Source: PALSA-1353 sp050014015 (GTDB lineage: Bacteria; Planctomycetota; Phycisphaerae; Tepidisphaerales; Tepidisphaeraceae). From it: a stretch of 64,000 nucleotides of DNA. This document shows, in pieces, positions 15,517-24,576 of the stretch. The DNA lies in the NCBI GenBank assembly GCA_050014015.1, contig JBEKEC010000015.1, positions 1-64,000 of the forward strand. Direction: 5' to 3'. A program made the translations under genes and the position numbers. Each line of letters opens with the position of its first letter. The first letter of the stretch is position 1. The notes beneath the pieces were generated by a model that saw only the letters and a program-made list of their open reading frames with translations, had not been told where the DNA came from and did no database searches.

Positions 15517-18069
15517 ATGATGTCGAGAATCTCGGGTCCAATGAAATACTTCTGGAAGTTGAGCTTCCTTGCGCTTGGATACATCCTGGTGAGCGGCCCG
15601 GTTTTCGCGCAGAGGTTCCCCCGAGTGTATCGCGATCACGTTGAGGCGCATTGGTTCGGCGCCAGCGAGGACTTTTGGTATCGCAACGAACTGCCCGGCC
15701 GCGAGCAGGAGTTTGTGCGAGTGAACGCCGAGTCGGGAACTCGCCTGCCGGCGTTCGACCACGCGCGCGCCGCCGCCGAATTATCCCGGATAACGGGTAA
15801 GCCGTACACCGCACTAAATTTGCCGATCAACTCCATCGAGTTTTCCGATGATGGGAAAACCGTTCGACTAAACGGCACGGACCGGGCCTGGACCTTGGAC
15901 TTGGCGTCATACGGGATTACGGACGCGGCCGGTAAAGGCGCGCCAACATCACTGGCGCCCGATCTTCAGCCGCATCCATCGGCAAATTCAACTCAGCCAA
16001 CCAGCATAACCTTCATCAATCAAACATCGGTTGACGCACAGCTTTTCTGGATCGATCCGGGCGGCTCGCGCGTTTCCTACGGCGTAGTGGCGGCGGGCAA
16101 GAGCCGGCTTCTCGATACTTATGTCGGACACGTCTGGATTGCCACCGAACCCACCGGTCGATTGCTCGGCGTCTACGAAGCTGGAAATGATCCCGCTGAC
16201 GCGATCATTACTTCAGAAGTTCGGCCACGCCGACGACCGCCACCTCCGGCAACAGACCGTTCCCGCTATTCTCCCGATGGGAAATGGGAAGCGTTTGTCC
16301 GGGACAACAACCTCTGGCTGCGCGATCGCGCGACGAAAAAAGAAACGCCAATGAGCCACGAAGGCTCCGCCGACGATACCTATCACGCCGATGTCAGCCG
16401 CGAGCGAGGCGTCGAAATGCAGTACACCAGGCGGGAAGAACCGCCGGACAGAGCGGAGGTTTTCTGGTCGCCCGATTCCCGGCACGTCGTCGCCATTCGC
16501 ACGCATCGGGTGCCGGAGCGTCTGGTTTATCTGGTGGAATCTTCACCCGCCGATCAGGTGCAGCCCAAATTGCTTTCTTATCCCTATCTCAAAGCGGGCG
16601 ATCCAATCCCCACGCAAATTCCGCATCTGTTCGACGTGGAGGCTCGGCGGGAAATTCCTATTGACGCATCGCTCTATTCGACGCCATGGGATATCAGCGA
16701 CGTGCGATGGAGCCCCGATTCCTCGCGGTTTACATTCCTCTACGTTCAGCGCGGTTATCAGAACGAACGGATCATCTCGGTAAACGCGAAGGACGGTCAG
16801 CCCACGGCAATCGTCGATGAACGAAGCAAAACATTCATCGATTACGCGGACAAACAGTATGCCGATTACCTGGACGACACGCACGAAATCATTTGGATGT
16901 CCGAGCGCGATGGGTGGAACCACCTTTACTTGTACGATGCGCTAACGGGCCAGGTGAAAAACCAGATCACCCGAGGGCCATGGGTGGTGCGCGGCGTGGA
17001 TCTGGTGGACAGGCAAAAGCGGCAGGTTTGGTTCCACGCCGGCGGAATTTACCCGGATCAGAATCCCTATTACGTGCACTATTGCCGGATCAACTTTGAT
17101 GGAACCGGATTGGTCCTGCTGACCCAAGGCAACGGAACGCATTCAATCAAGTTTTCGCCGGACCGTCAGTATTTCATCGACACCTATTCCCAGATTGATG
17201 TCCCGCCGGTGAGCGAGCTTCGCCGAGCCAGCGATGGGACACTCGTATGCAGCCTCGAAACCGCCGACATTACCGAGTTGAAGGCATCAAATTGGCAAGC
17301 TCCCATCAGATTCTCGGCCAAAGGGCGAGATGGAACGACCGACATATTCGGCGTCATTTACCGTCCGGCCAACTGGGATCCGCAAAAGAAATATCCGGTC
17401 ATCGAAGACGTTTATGCCGGCCCCCAGGATTCGTTTACGCCCATCGCGTTTTCGAGCCGTCCCCGCGACCGCTCCTACACCGACCTGGGATTCGTTGTCG
17501 TGCAGGCGGACGGCATGGGGACCTCGAACCGATCCAAGGCCTTTCACGATGTGTGTTGGAAAAACCTCGGCGACGGCGGGTTCCCGGACCGAATTCTGTG
17601 GATGAAAGCCGCCGCGGCAAAATTCCCCTGGATGGACATCACCCGGGTGGGCATCTTCGGAACGTCCGCCGGTGGACAAGACGCGCTGCGCGCTCTGGAA
17701 GCCTACGGGGATTTCTACAAGGCCGCCGTCGCCGACTGTGGATGCTACGATAACCGCATGGACAAAATCTGGTGGAGCGAACTTTGGATGGGTTGGCCCG
17801 TGGGACCGGAATACGCGGAACAATCCGGCGTGAACAATGCCGCCAAGCTCCAGGGCAAACTGCTGCTGATCGGATGCGAATTGGATCACAACGTCGATCC
17901 CGCCACGACCATGCAGGTGGTCAACGCGCTGGTCAAGGCAAACAAGACGTTCGAACTGCTGGTGGTTCCCGGCGCCGGCCACGGCGGCGACGGATCCTAC
18001 GGAAGCCGGCGAAAAGAGGAATTCTTTGTGCGTAATCTGTTGGACGCGCAGCCGCGGCATTCACAATGA
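15517..18069 (+). CDS. Exported S9 (dipeptidyl-peptidase IV-like) peptidase with VHL-beta-like insert
   Basis: This is an about 850-residue exported prolyl oligopeptidase-family peptidase. The ATG pair at 15517/15520 follows AGAGGA; ATG 15541 is an alternative that leaves only the signal peptide core. Residues about 160-225 (ITFINQTSVDAQLFWIDPGG, GHVWIATEPTG) resemble the von Hippel-Lindau beta domain. A DPP-IV N-terminal beta-propeller follows (YSPDGKWEAFVRDNNLWLRD). The alpha/beta-hydrolase triad is Ser717 in GTSAGG, Asp790 in ELDHNVD and His822 in GAGHGGDG. It probably trims peptides in the periplasm. It lies 29 bp upstream of an aminopeptidase P-like gene in the same direction, and the two together would attack proline-containing peptides. 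Confidence 0.92.
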   Translation: MMSRISGPMKYFWKLSFLALGYILVSGPVFAQRFPRVYRDHVEAHWFGASEDFWYRNELPGREQEFVRVNAESGTRLPAFDHARAAAELSRITGKPYTALNLPINSIEFSDDGKTVRLNGTDRAWTLDLASYGITDAAGKGAPTSLAPDLQPHPSANSTQPTSITFINQTSVDAQLFWIDPGGSRVSYGVVAAGKSRLLDTYVGHVWIATEPTGRLLGVYEAGNDPADAIITSEVRPRRRPPPPATDRSRYSPDGKWEAFVRDNNLWLRDRATKKETPMSHEGSADDTYHADVSRERGVEMQYTRREEPPDRAEVFWSPDSRHVVAIRTHRVPERLVYLVESSPADQVQPKLLSYPYLKAGDPIPTQIPHLFDVEARREIPIDASLYSTPWDISDVRWSPDSSRFTFLYVQRGYQNERIISVNAKDGQPTAIVDERSKTFIDYADKQYADYLDDTHEIIWMSERDGWNHLYLYDALTGQVKNQITRGPWVVRGVDLVDRQKRQVWFHAGGIYPDQNPYYVHYCRINFDGTGLVLLTQGNGTHSIKFSPDRQYFIDTYSQIDVPPVSELRRASDGTLVCSLETADITELKASNWQAPIRFSAKGRDGTTDIFGVIYRPANWDPQKKYPVIEDVYAGPQDSFTPIAFSSRPRDRSYTDLGFVVVQADGMGTSNRSKAFHDVCWKNLGDGGFPDRILWMKAAAAKFPWMDITRVGIFGTSAGGQDALRALEAYGDFYKAAVADCGCYDNRMDKIWWSELWMGWPVGPEYAEQSGVNNAAKLQGKLLLIGCELDHNVDPATTMQVVNALVKANKTFELLVVPGAGHGGDGSYGSRRKEEFFVRNLLDAQPRHSQ

Positions 18070-18098
18070 ACGCGGTAATTGGATAATCGGACAAGGCC

Positions 18099-19481
18099 AT
18101 GAAAAACGTCGCGGATCGAGAATCGTCGCTCGGCTGTCAAAAGGATTTTTCCGCCGATGAATTGGCCGACCGTCGAACCCGGCTGATGCGTCTCATGGGC
18201 GGGGGCATCGCCGTCGTGGCGGCCGCCACCGAAGTTCAGGGGTTCGATCCGTTCCGTCAAACCAACGATTTCTACTATCTCACCGGGGTGGAAGTGCCGC
18301 ACGCCTATCTCCTGATGGATGCGGCCAAAGGCATCAGCACGCTCTACCTTCCGCCTCGCGACGAGCAGCGGGAGAAAACCGACGGACCCTGCCTGTCAGT
18401 TGAAGATGCCGGATTCGTCGGGGCGAAAACGGCCATCGAGCAAGTCCGGCCGATTTCCCAATTGACCGGCGATCTCAAAGATTTGCCGCTCACCTGGCTC
18501 ATCCGATCGCCGGGGGAAGGCTATCGCCAATGCCAGGATACCCTTCGCCATTACCTGAAAGCCATCCATGAGGATCCGCTCGATGGGCGCGGTTCGCGCG
18601 AGCTGCAACTCATGCTGCGGCTCGCGCAGTTGTCGCCGGCCGCGGAATTTCGCGATCTGTCGCCGTTGATTCATCGCCAGCGGCTGATCAAAAGCCCGGC
18701 GGAAATCGAGGTGATCCGCAAATCCAGCCGGCTGTCGGCGCTGGCGTGCGAAGAGTCCATGAAGTCAACGCGCCCCGGCGTTTACGAATTTCAGCTTGGC
18801 GCCGGGGCCGACTACCTTTTCCAAATCAACGGCGCCCAGGGCGCGGGTTACCGCCCCATCATCGCAACGGGCGGAAACATCTGGATGATGCACTACTGGC
18901 GAAACAATACCCAACTCCGGAACGGTGATTGGGTCCTGTTTGATTACGCACCCGATTTCAATAACTACACGTCGGACATAGGGCGAATGTGGCCGGTCAG
19001 CGGCAAGTTTTCCGCCCGGCAGCGGGAACTCTACGGCTTCGTGCTGGAACACCACAAGACGCTTCTTTCTCTCATTCGCCCGGGGCGCACGAAAGACGAG
19101 GTGCTTGCCGAGGCGGCCGAGAAAATGCGGCCGATCGTCGAGCGATGGGATTGGTCAAAGCCGAACTACAAGGCCGGCGCTTTGAAACTGCTGGCGAGCA
19201 AACGCCCCCTGTCACATGGCGTTGGAATGGCCGTGCACGAAGCGGCTCAATGGGCGGATCGCGCCATGGAACCGGGATTAGTCTTTGCCGTCGATCCTGA
19301 ACTGGTCATACCCGAGGAGGAATTGTACGTACGCGTTGAAGACTGCATCGTTGTCACCGCAACGGGAATCGAAAATTTGACAGCATCGTGTCCATCGGAA
19401 ATCGCCGACATTGAACGAATTGTGGGACAGGTTGGAATGCTGCAACAGTTTCCCCAGGTTATGGTAAACCCCGGAAGGTGA
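18099..19481 (+). CDS. Xaa-Pro aminopeptidase-like M24 metallopeptidase
   Basis: This is a 460-residue protein with an N-terminal aminopeptidase-P domain (GIAVVAAATEVQGFDPFRQT, YYLTGVEVPHAYLLMD) and a pita-bread M24 domain. Visible metal ligands are Asp282 and Asp293 in LFDYAPDFNNYTSDIGR, His373 in SHGVGMAVHE, and glutamates in DPELV and VRVEDC. No signal peptide is evident, so it is probably cytosolic. It removes N-terminal residues preceding proline. The gene sits between the S9 peptidase (29 bp upstream) and a glycosidase whose start follows by 6 bp, so it is part of a transcription unit. Confidence 0.92.
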   Translation: MKNVADRESSLGCQKDFSADELADRRTRLMRLMGGGIAVVAAATEVQGFDPFRQTNDFYYLTGVEVPHAYLLMDAAKGISTLYLPPRDEQREKTDGPCLSVEDAGFVGAKTAIEQVRPISQLTGDLKDLPLTWLIRSPGEGYRQCQDTLRHYLKAIHEDPLDGRGSRELQLMLRLAQLSPAAEFRDLSPLIHRQRLIKSPAEIEVIRKSSRLSALACEESMKSTRPGVYEFQLGAGADYLFQINGAQGAGYRPIIATGGNIWMMHYWRNNTQLRNGDWVLFDYAPDFNNYTSDIGRMWPVSGKFSARQRELYGFVLEHHKTLLSLIRPGRTKDEVLAEAAEKMRPIVERWDWSKPNYKAGALKLLASKRPLSHGVGMAVHEAAQWADRAMEPGLVFAVDPELVIPEEELYVRVEDCIVVTATGIENLTASCPSEIADIERIVGQVGMLQQFPQVMVNPGR

Positions 19482-19487
19482 GACACC

Positions 19488-21371
19488 ATGCAGACCCAAT
19501 TGACAACTCATACGACGATATTGGCCACCGCGCTTTTGTGGATATGGCAGGGCGCCGCATCGGCCGCGCCAATTCAAATCGACTTAAGCGGCAAGGGAAC
19601 CGTTTCTAAAACCATCGAGTTGAAGGACCTCGAACCGGCATTGCCATCCGACTGGTCCGGCTATGAGTTTCTCGTGATGGAATTCAAATGTTCCTCCCCC
19701 CAGCGGTTTGAGCTTGGCCTGAAAATGCCCGACCGTATCATCCACAAAAACATGCACGCATTCGCCGGGGCGCTGGTTCGAGCGACGATTCCGTTGAAAT
19801 ATTTTTATGCGCAGCCTTCCGAGGGGTATGACCTGGCCTCTCTTTATAACAAGTTGGCGGGTTCGTATTGGATCAACATCGACGGCGGGGGGTATCAGCC
19901 GCTGAAGGACGTGAGCGCCATCGTGTTCACGATCCACAATCCGGTGGGGAACGTGACGCTGGATATTCGGTCAATTCGGTTGGCCACCCAGTCGCCGGGG
20001 GATGCCGTGCTCGATCCGAAAGTTTTGGTGGACGAATTTGGCCAGTGGATTCCCGCCGATTGGCCGGGCAAGGCACATTCGTTAGACGATCTTAAAGCCG
20101 CCTGGGCTGATGAAGAAGCTTCGCTGGGCAAAGACCCGCTGCCGGACCGGGATGAATACGGCGGATTCGCAAGCACCCAGGCGAAGGCCACTGGTTTTTT
20201 CAGGGTCGAACAGATCGACGGGCGCTGGTGGTTTGTCGATCCGAAAGGGCATTACTTTTTTTCGAACGGCGTAAACGGGATCGGCATAGCGATGCCCACT
20301 AAGGTGGCCGGGCGCGAAGCCATTTTCGAGGCCATGCCGCCGAAGGAATTATTCGCGGTCATCGCCCAGCGCGCCCCCACAACCCGCCGATCAATGGAGG
20401 GTTTCGCGTCGTTTTACACGTGGAATCTCATTCGCCGCTACGGAACGGACAATTGGCAGGAAAAGTGGGCAACCCTCACGGCCCGCCGAATGGCGGATTG
20501 GGGAATCAACACGTTCTATGGCCCCAATCCCCAGTTGCAGGCCGCCGAGCCCCGCCAACCCTATGTCCTGACGGCGCGCAATTGGCAGACCGGCCCGGCC
20601 GTGCTGGGAATGCCCGATGTTTATGCCGACGATTTCGAGCAGCGCGTGGACAGTGCCGCGGCGCGCACCTGCGATGCTCACAAGGATGATCCGTATCTGC
20701 TCGGCTATTTCATCGGCAACGAACCGCCCTGGCCCGGACAGGAAACCCAATTGGCAGATCAGATTCTGGCCGGCCCCCGAACCGGAATTCAGCGCGAGCT
20801 GAAATCCTGGCTGAAAGATCACGGCGATACCGCCCAGAGCCGCCGGGACTTTACCCTCCACGCCTTTGAGCGGTATCTGACCGTCATCGTCGCCGCCATG
20901 AAAAGACACGACCCCAATCATCTCAATTTGGGAATCCGTTTCGGCGGCAATCCACCCGATGCGGTCGTGAGTCTGGCGCGGCTGTTTGATGTCGACAGCC
21001 ACAATATCTACGAGGCCGTCCCAAGTCCTCGCCGATTGCAGCGCTATTATGAATTGACCGGCCGTCCTATTCTCATCGGCGAATTTCACGTTGGAGTCCC
21101 AGGACGCGGAATGGCCGCCGGATTGGTCCAGGCCGTTTCAGAAGAGCAGCGCGCGGCGATGTACAGCGCCTACGTCGAGAGCGCGGCATCCAGCCCCAAC
21201 GTGATCGGCACACACTGGTTTCAATGGATTGACGAGCCGGTTTCAGGCCGCTTTGACGGCGAAAACTATAACATCGGCGTAGTTGACGTCACCGACCGAC
21301 CGTACCCGGAACTGACGGCCGCGATGAGGAAAACACACGCAAAGCTGCTCTCGCTGAGAATGGGAAAATAG
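19488..21371 (+). CDS. Exported agarase-like glycoside hydrolase (TIM barrel)
   Basis: This is a 627-residue exported protein. ATG 19488 follows GGAAGG, which overlaps the end of the preceding gene, and residues 1-26 form a signal peptide. Residues 27-170 form a carbohydrate-binding-like beta-sandwich. The catalytic barrel begins near IDGRWWFVDPKGHYFFSNG, a pattern seen in beta-agarase-type enzymes (GH50/GH86-like). The probable acid/base is the glutamate in YFIGNEPPW and the nucleophile the glutamate in ILIGEFHVG. The barrel closes with GTHWFQWIDEP. The substrate is not certain. Co-transcription with two peptidases suggests a nutrient-scavenging unit. Confidence 0.85.
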   Translation: MQTQLTTHTTILATALLWIWQGAASAAPIQIDLSGKGTVSKTIELKDLEPALPSDWSGYEFLVMEFKCSSPQRFELGLKMPDRIIHKNMHAFAGALVRATIPLKYFYAQPSEGYDLASLYNKLAGSYWINIDGGGYQPLKDVSAIVFTIHNPVGNVTLDIRSIRLATQSPGDAVLDPKVLVDEFGQWIPADWPGKAHSLDDLKAAWADEEASLGKDPLPDRDEYGGFASTQAKATGFFRVEQIDGRWWFVDPKGHYFFSNGVNGIGIAMPTKVAGREAIFEAMPPKELFAVIAQRAPTTRRSMEGFASFYTWNLIRRYGTDNWQEKWATLTARRMADWGINTFYGPNPQLQAAEPRQPYVLTARNWQTGPAVLGMPDVYADDFEQRVDSAAARTCDAHKDDPYLLGYFIGNEPPWPGQETQLADQILAGPRTGIQRELKSWLKDHGDTAQSRRDFTLHAFERYLTVIVAAMKRHDPNHLNLGIRFGGNPPDAVVSLARLFDVDSHNIYEAVPSPRRLQRYYELTGRPILIGEFHVGVPGRGMAAGLVQAVSEEQRAAMYSAYVESAASSPNVIGTHWFQWIDEPVSGRFDGENYNIGVVDVTDRPYPELTAAMRKTHAKLLSLRMGK

Positions 21372-21395
21372 CGGGCGATGTGCTTTAGGCTTAAA

Positions 21396-21507
21396 ACCCA
21401 AAGAACGCGAACGCTGTCGTAAGAACGGCCGGAGGACCGGCTGGCTCAATTTCGAAAGTGAGCCGGCCGGTCCTCCGGCCGATTCTTATTGCCGGGATCT
21501 TTGGGCA
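21396..21507. repeat. Palindromic element family A, copy 1
   Basis: The core cggccggaggaccggc...gccggtcctccggccg (21426-21481) forms a long hairpin with a central tttcga. Terminal arms acccaaaga / tctttgggc close the element. Related copies lie at 30616-30721 and 48508-48622. Confidence 0.85.
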
Positions 21508-21693
21508 TACCTATTCGGGGTCGTGGTTACGAAACCGCCGCGAAGACTCCGAGGGGATGCGGGCTTTTGCCTAGTCAGGAATAGGAGAATCCACCCATTC
21601 ACGGTTGCTTCGCCGAATTATAGCGTTGAGCATTGAGACAAAGGGCATCGGGAAGCCTCGATGTCGAACCCTGACGCCGTGAAGGAGACCGTT

Positions 21694-22869
21694 ATGCCGA
21701 TGCCTGGGTTGCGGGCGGCGACGTGGTTTCTGCCGCATGCCGCGTTGGGTGATTTGGTGAGTCTGCTGCGCAAGCAGGATTTCACCGTGATCGCCCCGAC
21801 GGTTCGCGACGGGGTCATTTCATACGCTCCGATCACCTGGGCGGGGGAAATCGCTCAAGGACTGATCGACCAGCAGGATGGCGGTTCGTATCGGTTGGCG
21901 GAAGGGGAGCCCGAGCTTTATTTCCAATACGTCGTCGGTGCGGATGGTCCCAAGCGTCACCTGTTTCCCCCCGTGCAGAGGCTCTGTCAGATTCATTTTG
22001 AGGGCGACGGATTCGTGAATGATGCCGAACCGCCACGTGCGCCGAAGCTGGCGTTCATTGGCGTGCGGCCGTGTGACCTTGCGGCGATGCGCGTGCAGGA
22101 TCGAGTTTTTTCCAACGATCATGAGGCGGGATCAAAGTCTCGGACGGAAACGTTCTACACGGAGGCGCGGCGGCAGATGATGACGATCGCCATCAACTGC
22201 ACGCGCCCGTCCGGCACCTGCTTCTGCGACTCGATGGACACAGGTCCGCAAGCCCGGGAGGGCTTCGATCTGGCGATGACGGAATTGCGCGGGGGGTTCG
22301 TGGTGACGGTGGGTTCCACGCAGGGCGCCAAGCTGCTGCAAGCGCTGCCGTCGCGCCCCGCATCGCCAGCGGAACTCGAATTGGCCGAGCTGAAATTGGC
22401 GCGAGCCAGAGAGCACATGGGCCGGCATCTGAACACGGTCGGGCTGAAGGACTTGCTGAGCCGCTCGCTCGAGCACGCACAGTGGGATGACGTTGCCAAG
22501 CGATGCCTCTCCTGCGGGAACTGCACGATGGTGTGCCCCACGTGCTTCTGTTCGACCGTGACGGATTCTTCGACGCTGGCGCAGGCCACGATGACGCGCA
22601 CGCGCCATTGGGAATCGTGCTTCACGCATCAATTCAGCTACACCACCGCCGGCCCGGTGCGTAACACGATTCGCGGGCGGTATCGGCATTGGTTCAGGCA
22701 CAAGCTCTGCACGTGGTTCGATCAGTTTGGGTGCTCGGGGTGCGTGGGGTGCGGGAGGTGCATCACCTGGTGTCCGGTGGGGATCGACATCACGGCCGAA
22801 GCCCGGCATATCCAGACATCACAGCCGCCAAAGGAAACCGCGGCCGCAACCAGGGAGGAACGATCATGA
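21694..22869 (+). CDS. [NiFe] hydrogenase beta subunit (group 3b type), 4Fe-4S
   Basis: This is a 391-residue Fe-S electron-transfer subunit of the HydB/HyhB (anaerobic sulfite reductase A-like) family. The ATG at 21694 has AAGGAG six bases upstream; an ATG at 21661 would add 11 residues. The C-terminal third holds two clusters of four cysteines each: CLSCGNCTMVCPTCFC, and CSGCVGCGRCITWCP. Upstream regions include FIGVRPCDLAAM and FCDSMDTGP, conserved in this family. It passes electrons between the gamma flavoprotein and the delta small subunit. Its stop overlaps the gamma start as ATGA, indicating translational coupling. Confidence 0.92.
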   Translation: MPMPGLRAATWFLPHAALGDLVSLLRKQDFTVIAPTVRDGVISYAPITWAGEIAQGLIDQQDGGSYRLAEGEPELYFQYVVGADGPKRHLFPPVQRLCQIHFEGDGFVNDAEPPRAPKLAFIGVRPCDLAAMRVQDRVFSNDHEAGSKSRTETFYTEARRQMMTIAINCTRPSGTCFCDSMDTGPQAREGFDLAMTELRGGFVVTVGSTQGAKLLQALPSRPASPAELELAELKLARAREHMGRHLNTVGLKDLLSRSLEHAQWDDVAKRCLSCGNCTMVCPTCFCSTVTDSSTLAQATMTRTRHWESCFTHQFSYTTAGPVRNTIRGRYRHWFRHKLCTWFDQFGCSGCVGCGRCITWCPVGIDITAEARHIQTSQPPKETAAATREERS

Positions 22870-23744
22870 GCCAGACCGCGCAGAGCGTTGGGTGGCCGGC
22901 GGCGGGCGACGGAGGATCCGCCTGGATTCCAATCCCCGCGCGAATTGTTTCCATCAAAGACGAAAACTTCAACACTAAAACGTTCACGTTGGAGTTCACG
23001 GACGAGCGGCTGCGCTGGGGTTACCGCTTTGCGCCGGGGCAGTTCAACATGGTGTACGTGCCGCACGTGGGAGAAGCGGCCATCTCCATCTCCTCCGATC
23101 CGGCGCAGTCACAACAAATGGGGCATACGATTCGATTGGTGGGGATGGTCACGCGAGCCATGGGGCGGATGAAAGTCGGAGACATCGTGGGCCTTCGCGG
23201 TCCATACGGCAAGGGCTGGCCCATGGAACGGCTGGAAGGGCACGACGTGGTGATCATGGCCGGAGGCATCGGGCTTGCGCCTCTGCGACCGGTGCTCTAT
23301 TGGCTGCTGCAACACCGCAAGCGCTGCGGACGCGTGGTGTTGTTCTACGGATGCCGTTTCCCGGAGGACCGATTGTTCGCCGACGAGCTGCAAGCGTGGG
23401 AGACGGGCGGCGCGCTCGACGTCCTGGTCACGGTGGACAATGCCACGTCGGGTTGGGCCGGGCCGGTCGGTGTGGTCACGAAGCTTCTGCAGCGCGTCAA
23501 GGTGACCGGCGAGCGGACGATCGTGCTGGTTTGCGGGCCGCGAATCCTCAACCGGGTGGCGGCGTGGAATTTTCTGCAACTGCACGTGCCGGCCCCGCAG
23601 GTGTACGTGAGCCTTGAGCGGAATATGAACTGCGGGTTCGGGCGATGCGGTCATTGCCAGTACGATTCCAAGTTCGTCTGCGTCGATGGGCCGGTCTTTT
23701 GTTTCGCCGATATCGCGCACGTTTTTGCCAAGGAGGAGGTGTGA
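22866..23744 (+). CDS. [NiFe] hydrogenase gamma subunit, FAD/NAD(P)-binding
   Basis: This is a 292-residue ferredoxin-NADP-reductase-like subunit. The start at 22866 overlaps the beta stop by four bases and has GGGAGGA upstream. FAD binding is indicated by FAPGQFNMVYVP and AAISISSDP, and nucleotide binding by MAGGIGLAPLRPV and VLVCGPRI. The C-terminal [2Fe-2S] motif is CGFGRCGHCQ followed by a distant cysteine. It should connect hydrogen oxidation to NAD(P) reduction in the cytosol. The gap to the small subunit is one base, with AGGAGGAGG before that start. Confidence 0.93.
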   Translation: MSQTAQSVGWPAAGDGGSAWIPIPARIVSIKDENFNTKTFTLEFTDERLRWGYRFAPGQFNMVYVPHVGEAAISISSDPAQSQQMGHTIRLVGMVTRAMGRMKVGDIVGLRGPYGKGWPMERLEGHDVVIMAGGIGLAPLRPVLYWLLQHRKRCGRVVLFYGCRFPEDRLFADELQAWETGGALDVLVTVDNATSGWAGPVGVVTKLLQRVKVTGERTIVLVCGPRILNRVAAWNFLQLHVPAPQVYVSLERNMNCGFGRCGHCQYDSKFVCVDGPVFCFADIAHVFAKEEV

Positions 23745-23745
23745 C

Positions 23746-24576
23746 ATGCCGGCTCCCTCGATCACGCCGCCGCCGCCGAACGTAATTCCGCGGCTGGCCG
23801 TATACAAATTCTCGTCCTGCGACGGTTGCCAGCTCTCGCTGCTGAATCTGGAGGAACATCTGCTGGCGATCGTGTCGGCGGTGGAAGTGGCATATTTTCT
23901 GGAAGCGCGGCGGCGCGTGCTGCCGCCGCCCTATGACCTGGGACTGGTGGAGGGTTCCATCTCGACGCCCGAGGAGGAGAACCGCATTCGCCAGGCGCGG
24001 AGGGACTGCAAGTTTCTCGTCGCCATCGGAGCGTGCGCAACGTCCGGCGGAATCCAGGCGCTCCGCAACTGGGCCAATCTCGCCGATTATGTCTCGACCG
24101 TCTACCCCTCGCCGCAATACATCCACTCGCTGGAGACCGCGACCCCGATTGCATCCCACGTTTTCGTCGACTACGAACTGCGGGGCTGTCCGGTGAATCC
24201 CGAGCATCTGCTGGAATTGATTTCCGCGCTGCTGGTGGGGCGAAAGCCCAACATCCCGACCCATTCGTTGTGCGTGGAGTGCAAGCAGCGCGGCTACCCG
24301 TGCGTGATGGTCTCCGCCGGCCAGCCATGCCTGGGTCCCGTTACGCAGGTGGGATGCGGGGCGCTTTGTCCAGGCTGCAACCGGGGTTGCTATGGCTGTT
24401 TCGGCCCGATGGAGCAACCCAACATGCCGGCGATGGCGCGCCAATTTGAGGCGCTGGGCCTGTCTCCCGGCGACATCAAGCGCCGGTTCCGATCTTTCAA
24501 CGGATATCTTGAGCCGTTCAAGCAAATGGGTGACCGTTATGAGCAAATCGAGCAACTCGAAGACCAACGAGGATAA
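23746..24576 (+). CDS. [NiFe] hydrogenase delta (small) subunit
   Basis: This is a 276-residue hydrogenase small subunit with no Tat signal, consistent with a cytosolic enzyme. The proximal-cluster ligands are visible in SSCDGCQLSLLN and IGACATSGG. The remaining Fe-S ligands lie in CVECKQRGYPCVM, GQPCLGP and CGALCPGCNRGCYGCFGP. It begins after an AGGAGGAGG site one base past the gamma stop. Its last 38 bases overlap the large-subunit start, so the two are translationally linked. Confidence 0.93.
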   Translation: MPAPSITPPPPNVIPRLAVYKFSSCDGCQLSLLNLEEHLLAIVSAVEVAYFLEARRRVLPPPYDLGLVEGSISTPEEENRIRQARRDCKFLVAIGACATSGGIQALRNWANLADYVSTVYPSPQYIHSLETATPIASHVFVDYELRGCPVNPEHLLELISALLVGRKPNIPTHSLCVECKQRGYPCVMVSAGQPCLGPVTQVGCGALCPGCNRGCYGCFGPMEQPNMPAMARQFEALGLSPGDIKRRFRSFNGYLEPFKQMGDRYEQIEQLEDQRG

